A stretch of DNA of 64,000 bases from Candidatus Proximibacter danicus (GCA_016710885.1 JADJUC010000005.1:62001-126000), one strand, 5' to 3'. Numbered from the stretch's first letter, positions 43,990 to 53,129 are shown. The notes: a model not told the origin generated them from the sequence alone. Numbers and translations are program-made.

Positions 43990-45614
43990 ACCGACTGACG
44001 ACGCAACTCGAAACGCACCTCGCCCGGCTGGTTTTCTGCCAGCCGCAAATCGTACCCCAGCGCTTCCGCCTGTCTTGCCGCGTGGTAAAGCCCGATCCCC
44101 AGCCCGGTCTCCGAGGCCACCGGGGCGCTGAACAAGGCCGCCGCCAGGCTGTCAGGCAACGGCGCACCGTTGTCACTCACCGACAGCAGATCCCCTCCCG
44201 CCTGCAGGCATACGACTATCGCCAGTTCCGGTGATTGCATCCGTTTTTCCAGGGCGTTCTGCACCAGATTGTCGGCCACGCTATCAAACAGGGCCGTCGG
44301 CACAGTCACGTCGGAAAGGCAGCAATCCGCCTCAAAGACTACCCCTTGTGGCTCAAAGCGCTGCCGCACCCCGCTCCACCAGGCTTCGGCGCCAAGCATC
44401 GGCTCCATGCCGCCGCGCGGGCGACGCAGTTTTTCCAGCGTCTGCTCCAGGCGCTGCACAATTACCGGCAACTGCCGCTGCATCAGCGGCTGAATTTCCG
44501 CTGCCCGGCTTTCATCGAGCGACTGCGCCACATAGCAAAGATTGTTCAGGGTCTGCAAAAGATTCTTCACATCGTGCGTCAGGCGGGCGCCGGTCTCATA
44601 AACGGCACGCAAGTAACTCATCTGTTCCAGCTCGCGCTCGCGCAGCTTGGCCATGTGGTACTCGGCCACCAACTGGATCAGCAAACGGAAATGCCAGATC
44701 AGCGCCGGGCTCAAGCGATAGCGAGTGTGCAACTGGAGGCGCAGCGACAGAATCGAAAACGCCTGCGAAAAAGGCGCAGTACTGCCGAATTGCCCATTTT
44801 CCCCGGCCGCCTCCCACGCTCCGCCCACGACCCACGGCAGCTCCATCATCTGCTGCAGCACACGGCCGAGGAACACGCCGGGATCCCGCTCCTGCCCGGC
44901 AACTTCGGTCAGACGGTGCAGCCACTGCTCGAACGGCAGGCCTACCGTCAGCAAATAGCGGGAGAAAAAAACGCCGACACCACCAAAACCGGGGCGCGGG
45001 TTCCACGCCCACCCCAGCAGCAGTAACATCGCCCCCATCACCAACACTGTACTCAGCAGCGACTCGACATAGCCCGTCTTGCGAATGACCATGAACGCCA
45101 CACTACCGAGTACTAATACGGCCACCAGCAGAAAGACGAAGAGGCTATAGACGAAGTCGACCGGCCCGGCCGCACCGCGACCAGCCCAATCCCGAATTGG
45201 CAACAGCGCCATCACCAGCAAGGCGACCGGCGCCGACCAGACAAACAGTGTTTCCAGTAACTGCCGCTCGGAGCCAGGGCTTGGCACCACTTGCGGCACC
45301 AGATAGAGCAGGATGGCCGCCAGCAGATACCCGAAGGCCAGCAGATAGAAGAGTCGGGTACCGCGATGTTCGACAAACAGCACCCGCCCACCCACCAGGG
45401 CAATCAGGAAAGTCGCCCACAGCAACAGCAGCCACACCCCGTAACCCGACACACCGGCCAGCAGCAGCAGCGCAAAGCTCGACAGCGCGGAAACCCCGAG
45501 GCGTTTCTCGGAGCGAACAAAAGGCTGCCAGAGCATGAACAGCCCGACATCGACCAGCCACCACACCAGGCCCAGGCGGTTGCCGTCGCCAGCCAGCATG
45601 GCCAGATGCAACAA
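43980..45614 (-). CDS. Membrane histidine kinase, 5' end probably frameshifted
   Basis: At least 544 aa. Eight or so N-terminal helices, a GAF-like region (about 240-320), then a kinase core with phosphoacceptor His in GARLTHDVKNLLQTLNNL and an HATPase domain (SVADNLVQNALEKRM, SDNGAPLPDS, GLGIGLYHAARQAEALGY). The frame opens with TTG 45614 in mid-helix and has no methionine start; homologous-looking sequence (GGFLVERQRGLLILLLGLLH) continues upstream to about 45670. An ATG with GGAGG at 45687 is in another frame, and removing one base from the run 45672-45674 would join it. Architecture resembles PrsK-like kinases. Confidence 0.82.
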   Translation of the reverse strand: MLHLAMLAGDGNRLGLVWWLVDVGLFMLWQPFVRSEKRLGVSALSSFALLLLAGVSGYGVWLLLLWATFLIALVGGRVLFVEHRGTRLFYLLAFGYLLAAILLYLVPQVVPSPGSERQLLETLFVWSAPVALLVMALLPIRDWAGRGAAGPVDFVYSLFVFLLVAVLVLGSVAFMVIRKTGYVESLLSTVLVMGAMLLLLGWAWNPRPGFGGVGVFFSRYLLTVGLPFEQWLHRLTEVAGQERDPGVFLGRVLQQMMELPWVVGGAWEAAGENGQFGSTAPFSQAFSILSLRLQLHTRYRLSPALIWHFRLLIQLVAEYHMAKLRERELEQMSYLRAVYETGARLTHDVKNLLQTLNNLCYVAQSLDESRAAEIQPLMQRQLPVIVQRLEQTLEKLRRPRGGMEPMLGAEAWWSGVRQRFEPQGVVFEADCCLSDVTVPTALFDSVADNLVQNALEKRMQSPELAIVVCLQAGGDLLSVSDNGAPLPDSLAAALFSAPVASETGLGIGLYHAARQAEALGYDLRLAENQPGEVRFELRRQSVQA

Positions 45615-45801
45615 GCCCAGCAGCAGGATGAGCAGGCCGCGCTGCCGTTCGACCAGAAAGCCACCGGCTCCGGGCGAGCAAAGTCATGGGCGAGGAACCT
45701 CCAGAGAGACGAAACTGACGATATTTCGACACGCCGCCGGAAAAACCGTCGGCACCTCGACAAATCGGCCGCAATTACCCGCAATAACGGGGGTTTTTGG
45801 C

Positions 45802-45817
45802 TGGCACGATTCGTGCG
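45802..45817 (+). promoter_or_regulatory. Sigma-54 (-24/-12) promoter of the prepilin gene
   Basis: TGGCACG at -24 and TGC at -12 with exact spacing (TGGCACG, four bases, G, TGC), close to the consensus TGGCACG-N4-TTGC. It ends 40 bases before the prepilin ATG. PilR, encoded in this window, is a sigma-54 activator. Confidence 0.8.
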
Positions 45818-45856
45818 GAAGGATAGATGTCGCAATCACCATAGCAGGTAAGCAAA

Positions 45857-46552
45857 ATGAAAAATCAACAATCCGGTTTCACGCTCGTCGAGATTGCCAT
45901 TGTACTGGTCATCATCGGCCTGCTGCTCGGCGGCGTACTGAAGGGTCAGGAACTGATCAATAGTGCGAAGGTGAAAAACCTGATCGGCGACTTCCGAACA
46001 ATTTCCACTTTCGTGTATGGCTATCAGGACAAATTCAGGGCCCTGCCGGGCGACGACCCCAATGCCGCCACCAATCTTACCAACGGTGTCGCGGCAACCA
46101 CTCACGCAACTGGCGCTGCTAGCGGAACAACTCGGGATGGGCGTATCAACGGCGCCTGGAATGCCCCAGCTGCAGCTGCCAACGCAGGAGAAGAAAGCTA
46201 TCTGTTCTGGCAACACGTAAGGCTCGGCGGATTTGCAGCGGGGGATCCCACTGTCGGATCAGCTAATTACGCTTACCGTAACGCAGACGGTGGCAATGTT
46301 GGAATTACGGGAGATCCCGTCTTTACTGGCGCTGGCGGGTGGGCTGGCTCGTTCTTTGTCTGCTCGGCAGGAATCCAAGGGCGTTACGCTCGTCAGATTG
46401 ACACCACAATTGACGACGGCAACACTCAGACAGGAAGCGTCAGAGTGCTCGGCGTAGCTGGAACAGGCGGGGAGCTTGCCACTTCGGCAACATTCGCGGC
46501 ACTAACATCCGTCAATGATTCAGAGCTTTATACAGTGTGTACTTCCTACTAA
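45857..46552 (+). CDS. Type IV prepilin-like protein
   Basis: 231 aa. Class III leader: six residues MKNQQS, then G-F cleavage site and N-methylated Phe, Glu at +5, and the hydrophobic helix (FTLVEIAIVLVIIGLLLGG). The globular domain is Gly/Ala/Thr-rich with two C-terminal cysteines (FFVCSAG and YTVCTSY) that could form the D-region disulfide. Longer than major pilins (about 150-170 aa), so it may be a minor pilin, a competence or a T2SS-type pseudopilin. Driven by a sigma-54 promoter and ended by a strong terminator. Confidence 0.9.
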   Translation: MKNQQSGFTLVEIAIVLVIIGLLLGGVLKGQELINSAKVKNLIGDFRTISTFVYGYQDKFRALPGDDPNAATNLTNGVAATTHATGAASGTTRDGRINGAWNAPAAAANAGEESYLFWQHVRLGGFAAGDPTVGSANYAYRNADGGNVGITGDPVFTGAGGWAGSFFVCSAGIQGRYARQIDTTIDDGNTQTGSVRVLGVAGTGGELATSATFAALTSVNDSELYTVCTSY

Positions 46553-46570
46553 AAACACTTAGATACTTCC

Positions 46571-46592
46571 AAAGCCCGCTTCGGCGGGCTTT
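46571..46592. terminator. Terminator of prepilin gene
   Basis: Perfect stem AAAGCCCGC/GCGGGCTTT with TTCG tetraloop. Confidence 0.9.
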
Positions 46593-46702
46593 GTGCTTTC
46601 TGGCACCCGAATCGTGCAAATTGCGCCAAACGGCAAAATCGCTGCAGCCCTTGCCAATACAAGGTTTCACTAAAAACATTGCATAATCCGCCAAATGCGG
46701 GC

Positions 46703-48676
46703 TCAGCCTTTCAGCAAGCGTTCTTCCGCCACCGCCAGCCCGTCCGGGCGGCCGAGCAGAACGACGACGTCGCCGGCTTCGAAGCAGAGGTCGGCGGAGG
46801 GTTCGATGGCGCGGATGTTGCGCCGGCGAACGGCACTGACGGTGACGCCCAGTTCGTCCAGGTCCAGCGCGCCCAAGGTAAGCCCGATGGCCCGGGCGCC
46901 GGTGGCCATGGTCACCGAATGCAGGCGGACGGCCTCGCTGTCATGAACATCCTCCTCACGGTCGCTCTGGCCGTGAAAGAAACCCCGCAACAACTGGTAG
47001 CGACCAGCGCGCATTTCGCGCACGCGCTTCAAGACGCGGTTGATCGGCACCCCCACCAGTACCAGCGCATGTGAAGCCAGCATCATGCTGGCCTCCAGCG
47101 ACTCGGGCACGACCTCGGCGGCGCCGGCCAGGCGCAGGCGCTCCATGTCGGTATCGTCGTAGGTGCGAACGACCACCGGCAGATCGGGCTTCAACTCCTG
47201 CACCAGATGCAGGATGCGCTCGGCGGCACGGGTATCGGCAAAGGTGATGATCAGCACGCTGGCACGGGTTACGCCGGCGGCGACGAGCGCGTCACGCCGG
47301 GCGGCGTCGCCGAAGACGACCGTTTCGCCAGCGGCCGCTGCTTCGCGCACACGCTCGGGGTCGAGGTCCAGCGCCATGTAGCCAACGCCTTCCTGGGCCA
47401 TGAAGCGAGCCAGGGTCTGGCCGCTGCGCCCGAAGCCGCAAATGATGGCGTGGCGCTCGGTGCCCATCGACTGGGCGAAGATGTTGGTCAGCTCCATCGA
47501 GCGCAACAACCATTCGCTGGCCGCAAAACGCAGGGCGATGCGGTCGGCGTAATGCACGATCAGCGGCGCAATCAGCATCGACAGCACCAGCGCTGCCAGC
47601 ACGGCCTGCGACGCCAGCGCCGGCACCAGGTTGAAGTGCTTGATCTCGGCGAGCAGCACAAAACCGAACTCACCGCCGGCACACAACCAAAGACCGGTCC
47701 GGATGGCCGTTCCCGGTGGAGAACCGAGCAGGCGGGACAAGCCGCCGACGACGATGAACTTGAGCACCAGCAGCGCTGCCAGCACCGCCAGCACCAGCAG
47801 GAAATTGGCGAGCACCAGATGCATGTCGAGCAGCATGCCGATGGTGACGAAGAACAGTCCCATCAGCACATCGCGGAAGGGCTTGATGTCTTCTTCCACC
47901 TGATAGCGGTATTCGGTCTCGGAGATCAGCATGCCGGCGAGGAAGGCGCCGAGCGCCAGCGACAGCCCGACGACTTCGGTCAGGTAGGCCAGCCCGAGGG
48001 TGATCAGCAGCACGTTGAGCATGAACAGCTCGGCCGACTTGCCACGAGCGACAATGAAGAACCATTTCTTCATCAGGCGCTGGCCAAAATAGAGCACCAG
48101 CGAGAGGACTACCACCGCCTTGAGCGCCGCGACGCCCATCATCAGCGCCATCTGCTCCGGCGATTTGGTGAAGGACGGAATCAGGATCAGCAGCGGCACC
48201 ACGGCCAGATCCTGGAAGAGCAGCACGCCCATGACCTCGCGCCCGTGCTTTGAATCAAGCTCCATACGGTCGGTCAAAAGTTTGGTCAGCACCGCCGTCG
48301 ATGACATGGCGAGGACGCCGCCAAGGGCGATGCCGCCCTGCCAGTGCATATCGAAGAGCAGGCAGATCAGTGCCGTCAGCACCAGAGTTGCCGTTACCTG
48401 CAGCAAGCCGAGTCCGAAAACGATGCGCTTCATCGCATAGAGCTTGGACAGCGAGAATTCGAGGCCGATCGAGAACATCAGGAATACCACCCCGAACTCG
48501 GCGAGATGGCTGGCCCCCGAAGCGCTCTGGTCGGCCATCAGATCGAGTGCATGCGGGCCGATGGCCGTGCCAACAAGCAAGTAGCCAAGCACGGGCGGCA
48601 GGTTGAGCCGCCGAAAGAGGATGACGGCCAACACCGAGGCGCCCAGCAGGAGGAGCGAAAGCTGCAGCGTATTCAT
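46703..48676 (-). CDS. Kef-type monovalent cation:proton antiporter (CPA2)
   Basis: 657 aa. About 12 helices of the Na+/H+ exchanger-like domain (1-390), then TrkA-N RCK domain with HAIICGFGRSGQTLARFM (about 410-425), and a TrkA-C domain at the end (about 580-655, VRRRNIRAIEPSADLCFEAG). Exports K+ in exchange for H+, usually gated by NAD(H) or glutathione adducts through the RCK domain. Start MNTLQLSLLLLGAS at 48676 is the true N-terminus; the longer frame is promoter sequence. Divergent from kdsD. Confidence 0.9.
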   Translation of the reverse strand: MNTLQLSLLLLGASVLAVILFRRLNLPPVLGYLLVGTAIGPHALDLMADQSASGASHLAEFGVVFLMFSIGLEFSLSKLYAMKRIVFGLGLLQVTATLVLTALICLLFDMHWQGGIALGGVLAMSSTAVLTKLLTDRMELDSKHGREVMGVLLFQDLAVVPLLILIPSFTKSPEQMALMMGVAALKAVVVLSLVLYFGQRLMKKWFFIVARGKSAELFMLNVLLITLGLAYLTEVVGLSLALGAFLAGMLISETEYRYQVEEDIKPFRDVLMGLFFVTIGMLLDMHLVLANFLLVLAVLAALLVLKFIVVGGLSRLLGSPPGTAIRTGLWLCAGGEFGFVLLAEIKHFNLVPALASQAVLAALVLSMLIAPLIVHYADRIALRFAASEWLLRSMELTNIFAQSMGTERHAIICGFGRSGQTLARFMAQEGVGYMALDLDPERVREAAAAGETVVFGDAARRDALVAAGVTRASVLIITFADTRAAERILHLVQELKPDLPVVVRTYDDTDMERLRLAGAAEVVPESLEASMMLASHALVLVGVPINRVLKRVREMRAGRYQLLRGFFHGQSDREEDVHDSEAVRLHSVTMATGARAIGLTLGALDLDELGVTVSAVRRRNIRAIEPSADLCFEAGDVVVLLGRPDGLAVAEERLLKG

Positions 48677-48762
48677 CGGGCTCGATCGCGTGAAGGGGGC
48701 ATGGAATCTGGGGCTCTGGGCCGATCTGCTATACTTCCACGAATCATAACCGCATCGAATCC

Positions 48763-49740
48763 ATGAACCAAATACAGCCTTCGCCGAAAGCGCTCGACCT
48801 GGCACGGCGGGTTCTTCGCATCGAGGCCGATGCGGTCGCCGCACTGGCCGACCGCATCGATGGCGACTTTCTCGCTGCGCTGGCGCTCATCCTCAATTGT
48901 CATGGCCGCGTGATTGTCAGCGGCATGGGCAAATCGGGCCATATCGCACGCAAGATTGCCGCCACCTTCGCCAGTACCGGCACGCCGGCCTACTTCGTCC
49001 ACCCCGCAGAGGCCAGCCACGGCGACCTCGGCATGATCACCCGCGACGATGTGCTGATCGCCCTCTCCAATTCCGGCGAGAGCGTCGAGCTGATGGCCAT
49101 CGTGCCCATTTTCAAACGCCTTGGCGGCAAGCTGATCGCCATGACCGGCAATCCGCAATCGTCGCTGGCGCGGGAGGCTGACGCCCACCTTGATGCAGCA
49201 GTGGCCGAGGAGGCCTGCCCGCTCAACCTGGCACCAACCGCCAGTACCACCGCCGCACTGGCGCTGGGCGATGCACTCGCCGTCGCCCTGCTTGAAGAAC
49301 GCGGCTTCGGTGCCGAAGATTTCGCCCGCTCCCACCCCGGCGGTGCTTTGGGTCGCCGCCTGCTCACCCATGTCCGCGACGTCATGCGCGACGCCCCGCC
49401 GGCAGTTCTGCCGGACGCTGCCGTCGCCGAGGCCATCCTCGAAATTTCCAAGGGCGGCATCGGCATGACCACGGTCGTTTCGCCGGAGCGCCAGGTGCTC
49501 GGCATCTTCACCGACGGCGACATCCGCCGCGCCTTCGAGAAGAATCTCGACCTGCGCGCACTCAGCGTTGCCGACGTGATGACGAAAAATCCACGCACCA
49601 TCGGCCCCGACAAGCTGGCCGTGGAAGCGGTGGAAATCATGGAAAACTTTCGCGTCAATGCGCTGCCGGTCACCGACGCCAACGGCATTCTGGTCGGCGC
49701 ACTCAACATGCACGACCTGTTCCGCGCCAAGGTCATCTGA
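48763..49740 (+). CDS. kdsD: D-arabinose 5-phosphate isomerase
   Basis: 325 aa. SIS sugar-isomerase domain (VIVSGMGKSGHIARKIAATF, ALSNSGESVELM; 1-190) followed by two CBS domains (about 205-325). It makes arabinose 5-phosphate, the first committed precursor of the LPS inner-core sugar Kdo. First of a tightly packed operon kdsD-kdsC-lptC-lptA; its stop overlaps kdsC start (TGATG). Confidence 0.96.
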   Translation: MNQIQPSPKALDLARRVLRIEADAVAALADRIDGDFLAALALILNCHGRVIVSGMGKSGHIARKIAATFASTGTPAYFVHPAEASHGDLGMITRDDVLIALSNSGESVELMAIVPIFKRLGGKLIAMTGNPQSSLAREADAHLDAAVAEEACPLNLAPTASTTAALALGDALAVALLEERGFGAEDFARSHPGGALGRRLLTHVRDVMRDAPPAVLPDAAVAEAILEISKGGIGMTTVVSPERQVLGIFTDGDIRRAFEKNLDLRALSVADVMTKNPRTIGPDKLAVEAVEIMENFRVNALPVTDANGILVGALNMHDLFRAKVI

Positions 49741-50264
49741 TGGATGCCGGCACCCTCGCCCGCAAAGTCCGCCTGATGGCCTTCGACGTCGATGGCGTAA
49801 TGACCGACGGCGCCATTTACTACACCGACGAAGGCACCGAGCTGAAGGCCTTCAACGCGCTCGACGGCGCCGGCCTCAAGATGCTCGAGAAGGCCGGCAT
49901 CACGGTCGCCATCATCACCGGCCGCAAGGCGCCCTGCGTCGAATTGCGCGCCCGCAACCTTGGCATCTCCCGTCTGTTTCAGGGCGTCCACGACAAGGCG
50001 GCCTGCGTAAACACCCTGCTGGCCGAACTTGGGCTGAGCGCCGACGAAGCCGGCTATATGGGCGACGACGTCATGGACCTGGCGGTAATGGGCCTCTGTG
50101 GTTTTTCTGCCGCACCGGCCAACGCGCATGATTCCGTGCTGCAGCGCGCCGCCCTGGTCACGCGCAAGCACGGCGGCCATGGTGCCGTGCGCGAAGTTTG
50201 CGACTTCATCCTTTCGGCACAAGGCAAACTGGAAGAAGTCATCGCACCGTGGTTGCCACAATGA
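49740..50264 (+). CDS. kdsC: Kdo 8-phosphate phosphatase
   Basis: 174 aa HAD-superfamily phosphatase, C0 type, forming a tetramer. Catalytic Asps in MAFDVDGVMTDGAIY (about 16 and 18), then GRKAPCVELRARNLG and GYMGDDVMDLAVM for metal binding. Produces free Kdo for activation by KdsB. Stop overlaps lptC start (ATGA). Confidence 0.96.
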   Translation: MDAGTLARKVRLMAFDVDGVMTDGAIYYTDEGTELKAFNALDGAGLKMLEKAGITVAIITGRKAPCVELRARNLGISRLFQGVHDKAACVNTLLAELGLSADEAGYMGDDVMDLAVMGLCGFSAAPANAHDSVLQRAALVTRKHGGHGAVREVCDFILSAQGKLEEVIAPWLPQ

Positions 50265-50848
50265 AAAGCTGGTCCACCGCCGTTTTCCCCATCACCATCA
50301 CCACCGTTCTCGCTGGGCTGACCTTCTGGCTGCTGCACGCCACCGCGCTGAAGGAAGAATCAAGTGATGGCAAGGACCGCCACGATCCCGACTACATGAT
50401 CAGCGGCATGCAACTGAGCAAGCTCGACAAGACCGGTAACCTGCAATACACCTTGACGGCGACGGAAGCCCGGCACTACCCGGATGACGATTCGACCGAA
50501 ATCACTGCGCCGCACCTGGTTTATCTGAACCCGAAGAAACCGACGCTGACGGTAAGTGCCAAGGCCGGCGAAATCAGCAGCGAAGGGGAAACGGTCATTT
50601 TGCGCGACGACGTGCAACTCAAGCGCGACCCGACCCCGCTGCGCGCCGCACTCTTTGGCTACATGCCCGACCTGACCGTGCGCACGGAAGAAGAAACCGC
50701 CTTCACCCAAAGTACAGTGCTGTTCACCCAGGGCAAATCCTGGTTCAAGGGAGACGGCATGCATCTCGACAACAAGACCCAGACCTTCGTACTCAAATCG
50801 CGAGCCGCCGGTCAGTTTGAAAGCAGAAAGGCGAAATCAAAGCCATGA
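50261..50848 (+). CDS. lptC: LPS export protein LptC
   Basis: 195 aa. Single N-terminal helix (about 7-27) anchors it in the inner membrane; the rest is the periplasmic beta-jellyroll (LDKTGNLQYTLTATEARHYP, VILRDDVQLKRD) that hands LPS from LptB2FG to LptA. Start at 50261 overlaps the kdsC stop and gives a normal membrane anchor; stop overlaps lptA start. Confidence 0.94.
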   Translation: MKSWSTAVFPITITTVLAGLTFWLLHATALKEESSDGKDRHDPDYMISGMQLSKLDKTGNLQYTLTATEARHYPDDDSTEITAPHLVYLNPKKPTLTVSAKAGEISSEGETVILRDDVQLKRDPTPLRAALFGYMPDLTVRTEEETAFTQSTVLFTQGKSWFKGDGMHLDNKTQTFVLKSRAAGQFESRKAKSKP

Positions 50849-51489
50849 AACGAATCGTCTCTTCGATCGTAGCCGCCCTTCCCATCCCTGCCGGCCTGCC
50901 CGCCCTGGCCCTGACCCTTATGCTCGCCGCGCTGGCGATGCCGGCCCAGGCCGAACGCGCCGACCGGGAAAAGCCGATCAGCCTGGAAGCCGACCGCATC
51001 AGCGTAGACGATGTGCAGAAGGTCCAGATTTTTGAAGGCAATGTTGTCCTGACGCAGGGCACGCTGGTCATTCGCGCCAACCGGCTGGTGGTGACGCAGG
51101 ATGCCGAAGGTTTCCAGAAAGGCATCGCCAGCGGCGGCGAAGGCGGCATTGCCCGGTTCAAGCAGAAGCGCGAGGGCCGGGATGAGTACATAGAAGGCCA
51201 GGGCGAGCGTATCGAGCACGATGCGCGTAATGAAAAAACCGAGTTCTTCGTCCGCGCCTGGGTGCGCAGCGGCCTCGACGAAGTCAAGGGCAACTATATT
51301 TCCTACGATGCACTGAGCGAAAAATACCTTGTGACCTCCGGCGTTGCCGCTGATGGCAAGACCCCGGCGAAGGTCGAGGGCGGTCGCGTACGCGCCATCA
51401 TCCAGCCGAAAGGCAAGGCCGACCCCGAGGCCAACAAGGGAGAAGCCCTGACGCTCAAGCCCGCCAAGACTGTCCCCAGCAAGGAATAA
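50845..51489 (+). CDS. lptA: LPS transport periplasmic protein LptA
   Basis: 214 aa. Signal peptide (MKRIVSSIVAALPIPAGLPA...PAQA), then the OstA-like beta-jellyroll (PISLEADRISVDDVQKVQIF, EGNVVLTQGTLVIRANRLVV), which polymerises as the periplasmic bridge for LPS. A Lys/Pro-rich C-terminal tail ends the protein. The usual next genes lptB and rpoN are absent here; an enoyl-CoA hydratase follows after 13 bases. Confidence 0.94.
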   Translation: MKRIVSSIVAALPIPAGLPALALTLMLAALAMPAQAERADREKPISLEADRISVDDVQKVQIFEGNVVLTQGTLVIRANRLVVTQDAEGFQKGIASGGEGGIARFKQKREGRDEYIEGQGERIEHDARNEKTEFFVRAWVRSGLDEVKGNYISYDALSEKYLVTSGVAADGKTPAKVEGGRVRAIIQPKGKADPEANKGEALTLKPAKTVPSKE

Positions 51490-51502
51490 GGGAGCCTCTG
51501 AC

Positions 51503-52279
51503 ATGGCCTTCGAATATCTCATCGTCGAACAGCACGGCCGCGTCGGCCTGATCACGCTCAATCGCCCGAAGCAGCTCAACGCACTGTGCGATGCGCTGGT
51601 CGAGGAAATGCGCGTGGCGCTCGATACGTTCGAAGCCGATGAAGGTGTCGGTGCCATCGTCATTGCCGGCTCGGATAAAGCCTTCGCGGCCGGCGCCGAC
51701 ATTACGGCGATGAAGGATTTCTCGTACATGGACGCCTACAAGGGCGACTACATCACGCGCAACTGGGAACGCGTGAAGACCTGCCGCAAGCCGGTCATCG
51801 CGGCAGTTGCCGGCTACGCGCTCGGCGGCGGCTGCGAACTGGCGATGATGTGCGACTTCATCATCGCCGCCGATACCGCCCAGTTCGGTCAGCCGGAAAT
51901 CAAGCTCGGCACCCTGCCCGGCGCTGGCGGCAGCCAACGTCTGCCGCGTGCCGTCGGCAAGGCCAAGGCCATGGACATGTGCCTGACTGCCCGCATGATG
52001 GGCGCCGAAGAAGCCGAACGCGCCGGACTCGTCGCGCGCATCGTCCCGGCCGACAAGCTGCTTGAAGACGCGCTGGCCACTGCCGACACGATCGCCTCGT
52101 TCTCGCTGCCGGTGGTGATGATGATCAAGGAATCGGGCAATCGCGCCTTCGAATCCAGCCTCAACGAAGGTTTGCGCTTCGAGCGCCGCGTCTTCCACGC
52201 CGCCTTCGCGGTCGAGGACCAGAAGGAAGGCATGGCCGCCTTTGCCGAAAAACGGAAAGCGGAATTCAAGCACCGTTGA
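51503..52279 (+). CDS. Enoyl-CoA hydratase
   Basis: 258 aa crotonase-fold enzyme. Oxyanion-hole residues in FAAGADITAMKDFSY and AVAGYALGGGCELAMMCDFI, with the catalytic Glu pair in QPEIKLGTLPGAGGSQRLPR, the full hydratase pattern. Acts in beta-oxidation and, in PHA makers, supplies 3-hydroxyacyl-CoA. Short-chain (PaaF/crotonase-like) by similarity. Lies directly after lptA, an unusual neighbour, and upstream of the phasins. Confidence 0.92.
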   Translation: MAFEYLIVEQHGRVGLITLNRPKQLNALCDALVEEMRVALDTFEADEGVGAIVIAGSDKAFAAGADITAMKDFSYMDAYKGDYITRNWERVKTCRKPVIAAVAGYALGGGCELAMMCDFIIAADTAQFGQPEIKLGTLPGAGGSQRLPRAVGKAKAMDMCLTARMMGAEEAERAGLVARIVPADKLLEDALATADTIASFSLPVVMMIKESGNRAFESSLNEGLRFERRVFHAAFAVEDQKEGMAAFAEKRKAEFKHR

Positions 52280-52371
52280 TTCGTCTGGGACAGTCTTGCT
52301 GCCCCGCACCTAAGCTCAGCCAGCATTCGTATCGCCACACTAGCAACACGCTGTTTTAAAAGAATTTAATA

Positions 52372-52426
52372 TTTTTGGTGCAGCGCACCAAAAAACGCTT
52401 GACATCGCAAAATCCATCCCTATAAT
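52372..52426 (+). promoter_or_regulatory. Phasin promoter with large palindrome
   Basis: TTGACA (52399-52404), 16-base spacer, TATAAT (52421-52426): near-consensus sigma-70. A perfect 10-base inverted repeat TTTTTGGTGC-AGC-GCACCAAAAA (52372-52394) ends four bases before the -35 box. Further TGC/GCA-rich elements follow at about 52433-52475. The palindrome fits an operator, for example for a PhaR-type repressor, though it could also act as a terminator for the upstream gene. Confidence 0.75.
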
Positions 52427-52505
52427 TCAATCCATGCTGCAGCGCAACATGCAACGCCAATTCGTGCGGTGCTGCATACATTTACCCACTTATAGGAGAT
52501 GAACC

Positions 52506-53066
52506 ATGTTTGCTACCCCGGAACAATTCGCCGCTGCCAACAAGGCTGCCGTTGAGTCCCTGCTGAACCTTGCCAACACCGCCCTGGCTTCGGCCGAGCG
52601 CGTTGCCGCCCTGAACCTGAACACCGCCCGTTCGGTGCTGGAAGACAGCGTTTCGAACACCAAGGCCCTGCTCGGCGCCAAGGATGCTCAAGAAGCCATC
52701 TCGGTCCAGGCCACCCTGGCCCAGCCGAACGTTGAGAAGGCTGTTGCCTACTCGCGTAGCGTTTATGAAATCTCGGCTCAGACTCAGGAAGAGTTTGCCA
52801 AGGTTCTCGAAGCCCAGTTCGGCGGTTTCCAGAAGCAAGTTGCTGATCTGCTGGACAAGGCTGCCAAGTCGGCCCCGGCTGGTTCGGACGTTGCTGTTGC
52901 TGCCGTCAAGTCGGCCATCGCTGCCGCCACCTCGGCTTTCGACAGCATGAACAAGGCTGCCAAGCAAGTTGCTGAAATCACCGAAGCGAACGTTGCTGCC
53001 GCAACCAACGCCACGGTCAAGGCTGTTGGCGCTACCGCCACCGCCGGCAAGAAAAAAGCCGCCTAA
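52506..53066 (+). CDS. Phasin (PHA granule-associated protein)
   Basis: 186 aa, helical and Ala-rich with the phasin_2 pattern (FATPEQFAAANKAAVESLLN, NTKALLGAKDAQEAISVQAT, YSRSVYEISAQTQEEFAKVL). Phasins coat polyhydroxyalkanoate granules and set their number and size. Preferred codons, a strong promoter, AGGAGATGAACC ribosome site and strong terminator suggest high expression. Paralogous to the next gene. Confidence 0.95.
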   Translation: MFATPEQFAAANKAAVESLLNLANTALASAERVAALNLNTARSVLEDSVSNTKALLGAKDAQEAISVQATLAQPNVEKAVAYSRSVYEISAQTQEEFAKVLEAQFGGFQKQVADLLDKAAKSAPAGSDVAVAAVKSAIAAATSAFDSMNKAAKQVAEITEANVAAATNATVKAVGATATAGKKKAA

Positions 53067-53081
53067 TCAGCGCGCGTTGAA

Positions 53082-53104
53082 AACCCCCGACCTGTTCGGG
53101 GGTT
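53082..53104 (+). terminator. Terminator of first phasin gene
   Basis: Stem AACCCCCGA/TCGGGGGTT followed by a run of T. Confidence 0.93.
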
Positions 53105-53129
53105 TTTTTTGCCCTAGTTTTCCTGTTTT

